A stretch of DNA of 64,000 nucleotides from Blastobasis lacticolella. Its lineage: Eukaryota > Arthropoda > Insecta > Lepidoptera > Blastobasidae. A program made the position numbers and the translations under genes. Each line of letters starts with the position of its first letter. Position 1 is the stretch's first letter. The stretch lies in NCBI GenBank assembly GCA_905147135.1, contig LR990044.1, positions 8,374,122 to 8,438,121 on the forward strand, in the 5' to 3' direction. Positions 55,401 through 64,000 of the stretch are shown here, piece after piece. Under the pieces are notes generated by a model. The model saw only the letters and a list, made by a program, of their open reading frames with translations, ran no database searches and was not told the origin of the DNA.

Positions 55401-58400
55401 CGGACATAGGCTACTTTTTATTCCCTTCCAATCGCGCGTTATAACGTGTACTCCACGCTAGCGTAGTCGCGGGCATAAATAGTAAATAATAGTCTCTCCA
55501 AAATAAAAAATCCACTCGTAAACAGTATGCACTCACGTTCTTCCCGTCGGCCTCGCCGTCGTGCGTGCCGTTGGCGCCGGCCGTGGGCCCGGAGCGCTTC
55601 GACCGCTTGCCGCGGTTGCCCTCCGTCAGCGCGGAGCCCTGCGGAGGGAGCGATGGTTGGTGAATCTGACAAATGGAATAATTTTGCATCGGTGGGGGTG
55701 TGTTGTACGGTTTATTTTAACGTTAGGGTATGTTGTACGGATGGGCTGTGTTGTATACAGATGGGGTATGTGGTGGGTGGATGGGATTGTTGTACGGGTG
55801 GGGTATGTTGTGTATCTATGGTTGGGATATGTTGTACGGATGGGATATGTTGTGTATTGGTGGGGTATTTTGTGTACGGGTAGGGTATGTTGTGTACTGT
55901 TGGGGTATGTTGTGTACTGGTGGGGTATGTTATGTACTGGTGGGGTATGTTGTGTACTGGTGGGGGATATTGTGTACGGGTGGGATATGTTGTACGGATG
56001 GGGTATGTTGTGTATGGATGGGTTATGTCGCGTACAGGTCGGATATAATGTGTATGGTTGGGGTAGGCTGTGTATCTATGATTGGGATATGTTGTACGGG
56101 TGGGGAACGTTCTGTAAGGATGGGGTATGTTGTGTACGGGTGGACTATATTGTCAGGGTGGTGTATTTTAACGGTGGCAAGTCGCCGACCTAATAAACTC
56201 ACCTGCATGCTAGGATCGGCCGCGGGCGGGTTCTTCAGTATGAACGTGTTCAGCTTGTGGTTGAAATCCAACACGCCGTGGTAGCCGCAAGCCTTGCAGC
56301 CCTGCGATATGGTGTTCCGCTTAGTGGAGACTATCAGGTCCGTCTCAGGGTTGTCGCACTCGGGGCACAGCACGAACTTGCGGATGAATCTGGGGGTGTA
56401 AAGTGGTTTTGTTTAGTATGTGCCTGCGTGATACCTAGAATACACCTGTCTGATGCATTTAGTGTCCTCTCATGCTTAGAGGATATTATAGTGAATTGGA
56501 ATTCTAGAGAATTGTAATCATAAATATTTTTGCAGTGCTTTGCAAGTATCAAACGAAGCTTGTTCCTGCATTAGAGGAGCGATGTGGGGGGGTGAAACAT
56601 AACCTTACAGAATATCACAGTAAGGTCTCCAATGCTTCATGGGGAACTATGGCTTTGGCATGAGCCGCATAGCGTTTGCCAGTTCACTGCCGGAGTAACG
56701 TGTCGATACTCCTGGTGTTGCGAATGTCCATGCACCATACTGGTTAATTCACCTATTTATTCGCCGATTGACATAAATTGCCTAAATATAAAATCCTACA
56801 AATATTACACCAATGCCAATATTTGTAAGGATTTTTGTTGCTTCTTCATGCAAAAAGCACTAAACGGATTTTATTGGAATTTGGCAGTAATGTAGCTTAT
56901 AGCCCAGTATATCACATAGGCTAAAATTTATCCCAAAATCAATCCGCTTTCCGCAGGCACTGAATCGGAACATAATAACCGAAATCTACGCAGACGAAGT
57001 CGCGGGCGCAAGCTATTCATTATTATCATCATAATATCAGCCAGAAGACGCCCACTGCTGGGCGTAGGCCTGCCCCAGAGATCTCCACAAAGGCCAGTCC
57101 TGCGCTTTCCGCATCCAGCTGGTACCTGCGATCTTTACCAGGGAGCTTACCATGAGCTCTTATAGCAGGACCTAAACAGAACTGCCCTGCTTAGAACGAG
57201 ACAAACTAATGTGACACGCATAGCGCTCTCTCGTTCTAAATCAGTTCTGTTTAGGTCCTGCTATAAGAGCTCATGGTAAGCCCCCAGGTCGTCGGTCCAC
57301 CTTGTGGGAGGCCTACCCACGCAAAAGCTACTATAGTAATGAATATGGCCACGTACCCGTCCAACAGATCCTGAAGCTTGGCGGAGTCGTGGCTGCCGTT
57401 GACGATGAAGCGCTCGTTCTTGTAGTCGAACTGCGTCTGCGCGCCCAGCTCGCACCCGAAGTACTTCGTCGGGTCTACGGTGGGGGGACATAGTATTAGA
57501 TAGATAGGTAGATAAATTCTTTATTGCAAAGAATTTTTTTATTTAAAAAATAGCGACAAAAGTCATAACTAGCGCTAGTGGGCAAAGGCGGCCTTATCGC
57601 TTCAGGCAATCTCGTATAGATTAGATTTAAGAGTTTAAAAAATATTATTCGTCTTCAATAATTGAAATCAGAGAATTGTATAAAAAGACTCCGATATCAT
57701 ATAATTAATTACGTAACGCTGGTGCTAACAATTCTCCCATTTCAATGATCGAAATTGTTACTTTTGCGATTCCCTATCATCAATTTCATGGGTTCAATAG
57801 CTAAAGTTCCATTACAATAAACTGAAACTATTAAATCGACCATACGGTATCACAAAAGTAACAATTTCAATAATTAAAATCAGATAATTATTGGCATTTC
57901 ATTAAACCAGCCTACACTCGCTCGCCACAATAAAAGCTACACACATAGATCTTTTGAGGTAAACTTTTGTGGTTGAAAGCGGGTATGGAAAATAGACGTT
58001 ATACTCACACGTGGCGGGCCTGCCGAGTGCTTTGGCCACCTCGGGCATGTTGACGATCACGGTTTTGATGCCATTGCCTTTGCCCTCGACCTGGAATCAA
58101 ATCAATCAACAAATGATGAAATTACACTTTACTCATCTGAGCCACAGCCACATCTGAGCTACAGCTGGGCGGGCATCCCTCCATGCCTTCCACACCTATC
58201 GACTTTATGCCTCTTACATCTATCGGCCCCATAGCCCGTCCAGCGCTATGTGGTCACCAATTGAGAACCTTTCCGCCAAATGAGTCATCTGTTCTGCGTT
58301 ATGTCTATTGCCACTTCAGTTTTGTGACTAAAACTGTCTCTCGGTGGTATAAACTCAATCGTTGACCTTAGTTCTGCTACACACACTTTATATTCACCAA

Positions 58401-58999
58401 TGATGGACGGACAAAATTCCACATTTACTTATTTATAAAAAAGGTTTTTTTTTATAAATATTGAAACACCTGACAAACAGACGATTTTGATTATGTTGAA
58501 TATCAACAAGTTCAGGATTTGCCACTGCGTCATTTAAATTTTTCCAACGGGAATAGGTTTCGTTAAAACAAATTACTTGATCGACTTGTACTTTCGTAGT
58601 TTTAACCGAGCCACTATCAGCCGGTTGCACCCATGTGTAACCGTGGGTTCATTGCATTACTGTTGATTCACAAATTCAGTTAGTTTTCCGTAAATGTATC
58701 TTGCGTCAAAAATACGAAAAGCATGATACATTTTACAATACACGTTTACTTTTTACGAATAACTCTCTCTCTCTCTTTATACCCTATTTGCGTAGAAGTA
58801 AGCAAGACACAAAGCTATATCATGCGCGACAAAGCGCATAATACTATGCAGGCAGCTGTATCTCTAGGTAGCTAGCTAGGTACACTACAGCCGTCTAGGA
58901 AGTAACCATAGATTGCAAACGCACCTTGGCGCAAATCCTCGGCATCTTATACCGGTAGAACGCGTCCGAGACATTGCGGTTGACGTTGAGAGTGCCCAT
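49431..58999 (-). CDS. eIF5: Eukaryotic translation initiation factor 5 (eIF5)
   Basis: eIF5 is the cytosolic GTPase-activating factor that makes eIF2 hydrolyse GTP on start-codon recognition and bridges eIF2-beta, eIF3 and eIF1. Ten coding exons: 58999-58925, 58090-58009, 57474-57357, 56389-56203, 55638-55537, 54519-54381, 53709-53550, 52795-52588, 51137-50946 and 49544-49431. All have GT/AG sites, matching phases and a total of 458 codons, close to the family norm (430-465). Evidence: the N-terminus [17 protein letters not shown] holds the conserved arginine (residue 16) used for GAP activity. Residues about 80-135 carry [15 protein letters not shown] and the zinc ribbon (CPEC at 100-103, CKAC at 123-126). 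A Lys/Asp-rich linker follows (exons 5-6). The W2/HEAT domain has its acidic-aromatic boxes ([11 protein letters not shown] and [12 protein letters not shown]). The C-terminus DVDIDAI matches the animal family. Introns 7, 8 and 9 contain duplicated exon ends. Confidence 0.97.
49664..49915 (-). mobile_element. Degenerate LINE-like fragment in intron 9
   Basis: An open minus frame encodes [20 protein letters not shown] and [15 protein letters not shown], then an ATC/GAT-rich 3' end. It looks like a non-LTR retroelement tail, but I cannot place the family. The adjacent 49920-50130 is GC-rich and may belong to it. Confidence 0.35.
50360..50945 (-). repeat. Intron 9 minisatellite carrying repeated splice donors
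   Basis: About five diverged units of 85-100 bp contain, in sense orientation, GAGGACATCGAGGTAGGAC-type sequence (the last codons of exon 9 plus its donor), CGAGGTAGCTAG and GAGGGACAGTGCTGGGG. Clear donor-like copies lie near 50480, 50570, 50656, 50740 and 50830. The unit nearest exon 9 also repeats the preceding 40 or so exon bases. Confidence 0.8.
51192..51365. mobile_element. MITE, 174 bp, TTA target duplication
   Basis: The ends GAGCCGATTTTTCAATCCTC... and the complement ...GAAAAATCGGCTC form perfect inverted repeats of about 26 bp, flanked by TTA on both sides (51189-51191 and 51366-51368). A 3-bp TTA duplication suggests a PIF/Harbinger-type element. It lies in eIF5 intron 8. Confidence 0.8.
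51485..51745 (-). mobile_element. SINE family C
   Basis: Reverse copy from CATCATCATCACAGCCCGTA and CTTGGCAGGCGGGTTGGAGA to TACTCTGCCGGGCACCACAC. Near full length, in eIF5 intron 8. Confidence 0.8.
51825..51912 (+). mobile_element. LINE 3'-end fragment
   Basis: GGCATGCTCCATCTTCGGCT and GTCAGGTGAGGTGGCGGTCA resemble the tail at 54.84-54.95 kb and a short piece at 8.32 kb. Confidence 0.55.
52263..52432 (-). pseudogene. Decayed partial duplicate of eIF5 exon 8
   Basis: The minus strand repeats exon 8 from [17 protein letters not shown] through [14 protein letters not shown], with 80-90% apparent identity to 52738-52588, and keeps a donor (TTGAAG|GTGAGG). It lacks the first 20 or so codons and has an 8-nt deletion (original CGGCTATA) before the donor, which shifts the frame. 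No clear acceptor is retained. It sits in intron 8, downstream of the true exon, so it looks like a relic tandem exon. Confidence 0.85.
52440..52525 (-). mobile_element. RTE-like LINE C-terminal fragment
   Basis: Minus-strand [16 protein letters not shown], next to VREAS, is the RTE tail motif seen at 4.3 and 57.1 kb. It lies between exon 8 and its decayed copy and may have accompanied the duplication. Confidence 0.6.
53413..53430 (-). repeat. Duplicated exon 7 end and splice donor
   Basis: The 18 nt GCTACCAACCTCTCGGCC (sense: GGCCGAGAG|GTTGGTAGC) is identical to the true exon 7 end and donor at 53541-53558. It lies 128 bp further into intron 7, with related flanking sequence on the intron side (TTTCTGTGCATCGT-like phrases). 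Confidence 0.8.
54840..54950 (+). mobile_element. LINE C-terminal fragment
   Basis: Plus-strand [18 protein letters not shown], then [10 protein letters not shown], resembles the C-terminal end of CR1/Jockey ORF2. In eIF5 intron 5. Confidence 0.6.
55690..56165. repeat. About 20-bp GT-rich minisatellite, eIF5 intron 4
   Basis: Units such as GGGGTATGTTGTGTACTGGT repeat about 20 times with variation. The array occupies most of the 564-bp intron. The long plus-strand open frames over it are period artefacts. Confidence 0.85.
56640..56770 (+). mobile_element. LINE 3'-end fragment
   Basis: CTCCTGGTGTTGCGAATGTC (GVANVH codons) followed by a degraded tail. In eIF5 intron 3. Confidence 0.5.
56836..57020 (+). 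repeat. Dispersed repeat D
   Basis: GCTTCTTCATGCAAAAAGCA through CTACGCAGACGAAGTCGCGG matches the 6.3 kb copy in order and orientation. Confidence 0.6.
57058..57325 (-). mobile_element. RTE-like LINE tail split by a palindromic MITE
   Basis: 57284-57325 minus encodes [12 protein letters not shown], and 57058-57140 minus continues VKIAGTSW and [11 protein letters not shown]. The two parts are continuous once 57143-57283 is removed. The 4.3 kb copy provides the uninterrupted form. Confidence 0.75.
57143..57283. mobile_element. Palindromic MITE, 40-bp perfect arms
   Basis: Arms 57145-57184 (GCTTACCATGAGCTCTTATA, then GCAGGACCTAAACAGAACTG) and 57242-57281 are exact complements. An inner pair, TTAGAACGAGA / TCTCGTTCTAA, lies between. 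CCAGG at 57138-57142 and 57284-57288 is a candidate 5-bp target duplication. It lies about 75 bp inside intron 3 from the exon 3 donor. Confidence 0.8.
57727..57895. mobile_element. MITE family F, copy 1
   Basis: Left end CTAACAATTCTCCCATTTCA with GATCGAAATTGTTACTTTTG; right end ACAAAAGTAACAATTTCAAT with AATTAAAATCAGATAATT. A detached right end of another copy lies at 57653-57682. In eIF5 intron 2. Confidence 0.75.
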
Positions 59000-60167
59000 C
59001 GTGGCGTGTAAGAGCCGCGCGGTTCGGCCGGGAACGACGAAAACTGCTGCTCCGGCGAGGGTTTAGCACCCCTGACTCTGGAATAGACATTGCAAGGTTA
59101 TAATTAAGCTGGCTTTTAAGTCAATTATTGTGCCTATATTTTGCGAGCTTGCGAAAGAGGGGAAAAAGTAGGTTTGTCGAACCTGAGGGGCTAAATTATC
59201 TCCATACCGAATTTCATAAAGTGGGGGAGAAATGAATGCGATTGGTCGACACGCGCGTTTATGCAGAAATCTAAACTAAATAGGATGATTATAATTGGCG
59301 TATTCTTCTTCATTAGTTAATGCAGCCTCTATTTTCACATTTGGCTAAAGTATCACCATGGACGTGCAAGCTAAAACTTTACACTATATATTTGTCATCG
59401 TCATCGTCATCTCAGCATGATGACCACAGCTTAGCATAGGCCGTGTGAGCTGAATGGTGACGAAAATTTACATTCCGCAGCTGTTCTTCAAATTATTGCT
59501 CGCCCTACTGCGACAAAGGTCGGTAGGGGCGGTGGCATGTGTCGTGTGGATCTCACGCACGCTGGATTGGCCCGCACGCGTAAATTATCCGAATAAAATA
59601 TGTACATGTCATAATAAATCATGAGAAAAGGTTACGTTACTTGCGTATCCCACGTTCGTGAGCGAATCTGCGTGACACTGTGACCCCCAAAGAATAGCGA
59701 CACGACTCACGAAAATACATTATACTCTTTCGAGCCATTTAGATGCTGGCAACTTTTCTTGGGTTCTACGGTATAATTCTAATAAAAATATTTAATATAT
59801 TGGACATGGTAGCCCTTGTCTTGCTTAGAAGCGACTGGATCTATGATGGTCTACGCAACTGTTAAACCCTGCCAATACTTCCGTATACAAACAACGTCGT
59901 AGGCTTTCAAATATTTGATTTAAAATGCTGTAAACACGTCGATATCCAAGCATGTCATTGTTCAATAAACAAGAACAAAAATAGGTTTTGCCTATGATGC
60001 ATTTAAAAAATTCATATTATTATTATTACTCATGTAAATAGTTACTGCTGGCTTCCGACCAGACCCTCTGACCTCGTATATATGACGATTATGACAATAT
60101 TTGAACGACTTCAGGGCAGCGTTGCTACCGTGGGTCAAGCGTTGAACAGCAGGCTTATTACGCGACT

Positions 60168-60336
60168 CTAACAATTATCTGATTTCAATTATTGATGTTG
60201 TTACTTTTGCGATTACGTATAATTGATTTCATGAATTCAGTTGCATTGCAATACACTGAAACTATTAAATCGATCATACGTAATCGCAAAAGAAACGATT
60301 TCAATCATTGAAATCAGAGCATTGTTAGCAACAGTT
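60168..60336. mobile_element. MITE family F, copy 2
   Basis: CTAACAATTATCTGATTTCA with TTGTTACTTTTGCGATTACG, mirrored by CGTAATCGCAAAAGAAACGA and CATTGAAATCAGAGCATTGT. It lies in the presumed 5' UTR intron of eIF5, close to its first exon. Confidence 0.8.
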
Positions 60337-60391
60337 ACGTAACTAACCTACAGGCCCTTTCAGAGCATAAACAAAACAAAATAACACTCAC

Positions 60392-60440
60392 CAAATCTCG
60401 AAGAAAATCCCTGCGTCGACCGTTTCTATCACTGTTTCTT
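60392..60440 (-). other. Candidate non-coding first exon of eIF5
   Basis: On the minus strand a strong donor, TTTG|GTGAGTG, ends an exon at 60392. An acceptor (TATTCCAG|AGTC) opens the start-codon exon at 59077. The upstream 60500-60620 region is GC- and CpG-rich, as at housekeeping promoters. The transcription start is not resolved, so the right limit is nominal. Confidence 0.45.
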
Positions 60441-60699
60441 GTGTGTATGCAATAGTACGTATATGTGTGTGTGTTGTAGGAGTGTATGTGTGAGTGAGTG
60501 TGTGTGCAGTGGCCTATCTAGCGTCGTAGCGGGCGTACAGCGGTGGCGGTGGAGCCGGCATGGGCGGCGCGGTCGCACCCGCGGCGCGCGCCAGTCACGT
60601 CTGCCGAAGCGGCAGCAGCTTACGGTGCCTGTTACTGCAAAATTTTGATGTTCTGCAACAACGTTTCCGCCATCACAGTTTGCTGCTCACTTGGGCGCC

Positions 60700-60872
60700 G
60701 GCCAGACAGTAAAGACGTAACACGCAGGCAGACAGGGCGCAGACGTGACGCTTTAAAACAGAAAAGACAGGGCACGGACATGGCAGCATTTCTATCCATT
60801 TTGTATGAAAGTGAAATAAAGGGGCGCCGCGTCTGCGACGTGTCTGCGTCTTACGTCTTTTCTGTGTCGGTA
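60700..60872. mobile_element. Inverted-repeat element upstream of eIF5
   Basis: CGGCCAGACAGTAAAGACGT with ACACGCAGGCAGACAGG at the left is mirrored by CGTGTCTGCGTCTTACGTCT with TTTCTGTGTCGG at the right. Imperfect arms of about 45 bp. Confidence 0.6.
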
Positions 60873-60892
60873 GCTTGGGCTGTGAGTGCACG

Positions 60893-61221
60893 CTATAGTT
60901 CATTCGCGTTAAGAAAATAGTGAGTAATCGTTGTCCGCCGGCCTAGCCCCCGCCCCTCGCCCAATCGGGTCGCAACAAATTAGAGAACTAAGTTCATAGT
61001 GACCAGTCGACGGCAGAAAATAATACCTCGCTGGTTGGAATTAACAGCATATATTAGACTGGCTACTAAGCAAAGGCCTTGACTTTATTTTTAATCTGAG
61101 ACAATTATGTTGATTTTTATCCATGAATAAAGTTAATATTTTTTAAATATAATTTATTTAGATTTGTACTCCACTGTTAAAACACTTTACTCACTATTTT
61201 CTTAACGCGAATGGACTATAG
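60893..61221. mobile_element. MITE, 329 bp, 35-bp terminal inverted repeats
   Basis: Arms 60893-60927 (CTATAGTTCATTCGCGTTAA, then GAAAATAGTGAGTAA) and 61187-61221 match with one mismatch. AT-rich, non-coding interior. Confidence 0.8.
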
Positions 61222-61479
61222 ATAACCTTGTTTTTGTGGCCGAAAACGCAACTAGATTTGACAGATAGACAGAAAAATAAAAACAAATACAAATTCTCAA
61301 CAAAAACAACGTTGCGTCAACGAGAACGAAACGCAATAACCTAACAGCAGACTGATCTTACGCGTACTCTACGCAAAGTTATGGTAAATTTTTAGGACAC
61401 CACAATATATATATTATATATTAACAATATGTCCATAACCCGGCCCAGGCGAAATCCGGGACTGACCGCTCGGATGATG

Positions 61480-61720
61480 ATGATGATGAGTCTAGTGCTG
61501 GACTTGACCCACAGGGCCACAATAGTCAAGCTAGGGCATTGCTATAAACTAGACTTTGGCAGGCGGGTTGGCGATCTCAGTATTGCGAATACTCAACAGA
61601 AAATGCTGCTGCTCATTTTCCGATTAACGGAGGTAACTTATTATTATGGTGTCCTACGACTCCCTTCAGAATGGGGTTAGTGCTTTATACTATATCGATC
61701 ACCACACGGTCATTCCTGTT
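61480..61720 (-). mobile_element. Degenerate SINE family C
   Basis: Reverse order: GATGATGATGATGAGTCTAG, TTTGGCAGGCGGGTTGGCGA, AAAATGCTGCTGCTCATTTT and a decayed ACCACACGGTCA end. Confidence 0.6.
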
Positions 61721-61724
61721 TCCA

Positions 61725-62230
61725 AATCAGAGTTATCCTCGGGCAGGCCGACGGCAAACCGTGCATCACCTGTTCAGATCAGGCAGATCTACTCCAAGAG
61801 CGGAAGGTTCCACAGTCATCTCCGTGATTGGTAGTGCGTTGAAGATCAGATCACAGAACGTCGAAAATGTCAGTTGGAATGCCAGTGCTAACAGACATTA
61901 TATCAATCACCCCGATTCTGCTGTAAGCCAGTACATTGCAAACATTTTGTGTTCCGTATTAAAGAACAGGTTAACTCTACTCAATTCATCATTGTACTCC
62001 ATCCCTAATCCCCAAACGTCCATCTCCACCGCGATCCACCAACCTGCGGACAGTGTCTCTTGGTGTGTGAAGCGTCATGCACCCTCGACGGCAGACGGCC
62101 GCTCTCCTTGCCGCGACACACCGACCACTCTCCACGCGCTGTACTGATTTCTCTGCAACAATTAATAATATTGTTATAAATTTTATTTCAGGCAAAAATT
62201 GCATAAAATATACATGTTGTTGCAATTAAC
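61725..62230. other. Unassigned open region
   Basis: A 158-codon plus frame (61671-62147) and an overlapping minus frame are open. Composition and the neighbouring SINE suggest a transposon remnant. No motif was recognised on either strand. Confidence 0.25.
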
Positions 62231-62234
62231 GGGG

Positions 62235-64000
62235 GTGTGGTTAGATTGGACGGCAATGGGTTGTTTACAGTAGAAGTCTGTGGGTCATGTAGCAGATGTC
62301 AGAAAACTCGCGTAAAAATCTACACAAATGTAAACTCAAATTACAAATATTTCCAAAACTACTGAACCAATGTTAACACCTTGAGGTGTGAAAGTGCCGC
62401 TATTTATTCTGTTTAAGTAAATGTCCAGAAATAGCAACAAACTATTTTTAAAAAGCAAAGTTTTTATTGCTAACCTGTTTCATGAGCTAAAATTGCTAAA
62501 GAAGATGTTTTTAGCATTTCAATAACAACTGTCAGATGTTGTTGGTGAAAAAACAGGTATTAAAAAAAGTCAGCTTTGCGATTTCTAGACATTAACTTAA
62601 CAGACTCTTGATAATTATACCGGTAAAAAAAATTTATTTTTTTTCGTCAAGTCGCAGCACTTTGTTGAGACCTTAACATTTCGATTAAACTGGTATTTAA
62701 ATATAGAAAACCTAAACAGTTCCATCTGTTTGGGAGCTACAATGTCACAGACAGATACTTGCATATGCATTAGCCACGATCATGGAAACATAATAAAATA
62801 AAATAAAAAACAAACAATTATATCATAAGTAGAATAGAAACTGCCTAATACCAACGGCGGCGATATTCCATGAAATCATCTCGAGAGGAATGCTGGATGG
62901 TACGGTAGCCCAAACAATTAGAACCGCTCTTTAGATAAACAATCCGGCTCAGCATAATGTCGTGTAGTTGTAATTACACTGTCTTACAACGTATAGGTAA
63001 TTTGGTGACAAATAGAGAATCTTGAGTGGCTCTGTACACAGCTTACTTATTTAGCTAGCAGGAACTGAGCGGTATCCAGTTCCTGCTAGCTTTTATTGAA
63101 ACGGCATTGGATATACAGGAGTTTATTTATAGGAATGTATATGGATGATGGATGAGGATCAGTCAAGATTTTTGTTTAGTGACTTTACCATTAGCTTATG
63201 ATACCACATGGATGACTGTGAAGAAATTTTCCTGATATCTCTTAAACCCAGAGATATATGCGCTAGAACACTGTGATTTTGGCATGTCTGACGTCATTCG
63301 ACGACACGTAATAAAGCATATATTTAATTGCGCTTGACATATCCTTCAAACCCATACAACTTATGCATTACAAAATAGACTTTGAAAATTATTTCACTGG
63401 CTTTCATTGGTATGAAAATGCGCTCAGATTTTATAACACACCTATAAAGTTATACCATATGATTGATCCTCATTATTAGAACAGCCTTTGTAAGTCACAA
63501 ATGGACAAACTTAAATTTATATCTGATCAAAAAGCTTTTGTGCGAGGATCCAGAAGCCGATCGACGGTAGAATTATAATGAAGGATTTTCAGAATCTATA
63601 TTTTAACGATTTATACCTGTATAATTTATAACACTAGTTTCACGTATAGCCGCTGTTTACAAAAACGCATTTAAAACAATTGTTGCATTACCTAAATCAT
63701 TTCTTACAATTATTTTAACGTAAATATAAATAACATGGTTAAATAAACTGTCGTTTTCCAACTAGGCACTTACCTACTATCGTGCATGATATTCACGCGT
63801 AGACCGAGCCAAAACAACGGTGCGATAAAGCACTAAAACACGTCAACCGATGTATTTTAATACTTTAATACATATATGATAAACATTGACGTATGCAACC
63901 GCTACAACAGTTGGTCAAACATTTGTCGCAGGCCCATGAGCGTAAAATCAAACAATGGCTCTTAAAAGAAATACACAAAACCAAGAAAACAGATAAGGTG
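62235..64000. other. No gene recognised; one hairpin
   Basis: AT-rich intergenic sequence. The only discrete structure is a perfect 15-bp inverted repeat, AGCTAGCAGGAACTG / CAGTTCCTGCTAGCT, at 63053-63067 and 63077-63091. Confidence 0.45.

Noticed and set aside
55561..56284. Two long plus-strand frames (184 and 210 codons)
   Set aside because: Produced by the period of the GT-rich minisatellite and antisense to eIF5 exons.
60543..60920. 125-codon plus-strand ORF upstream of eIF5
   Set aside because: Lies across a CpG-rich promoter region and an inverted-repeat element; no motif.

Overview
The window looks like nuclear DNA of a lepidopteran (moth or butterfly). It is AT-rich and intron-rich, and packed with tRNA-headed SINEs, GAT-tailed SINEs, Jockey-like and RTE-like LINE fragments, MITEs and minisatellites. 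It also carries DNA that resembles a bracovirus, a parasitoid-wasp virus whose circles enter caterpillar chromosomes. Organism and family names are inferred from sequence patterns alone; no database search was possible.

Layout. (1) 2.9-22.7 kb, minus strand: four frame-consistent coding exons of an unidentified gene, with a 15.4-kb first intron and a TATA/initiator promoter near 22.75 kb. It continues past the left edge. Its introns hold SINEs, LINE tails and a diverged tandem duplication at 15.9-21.8 kb. (2) 22.8-38.4 kb: intergenic, built almost wholly from nested transposable elements. (3) 38.4-47.6 kb: a plus-strand Jockey-type LINE whose ORF2 is split in the reverse transcriptase region by a 5,865-bp insert at 40242-46106. 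The insert has imperfect inverted terminal repeats and a 3-bp AAA on both sides. Its four candidate genes are a 253-aa protein, an intron-containing 128-aa protein, an ankyrin-repeat (viral ankyrin-like) protein and an 86-aa protein. The best reading is a germline-integrated bracovirus circle. (4) 49.4-60.4 kb, minus strand: a complete eIF5 gene with 10 coding exons (458 aa) and a likely non-coding first exon. Its introns contain several local duplications of exon 3' ends with their splice donors. (5) 60.4-64 kb: MITEs, a degenerate SINE and unassigned sequence.

How the parts relate. eIF5 is a housekeeping translation factor unrelated to the neighbouring insert. The virus-like genes keep open frames, and two have host-type TATA plus initiator spacing, so they could be expressed or could simply be young. 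The LINE is already broken by frameshifts, and its two halves on either side of the insert join exactly in frame. This fixes the insertion point to the base, within the AAA ambiguity.
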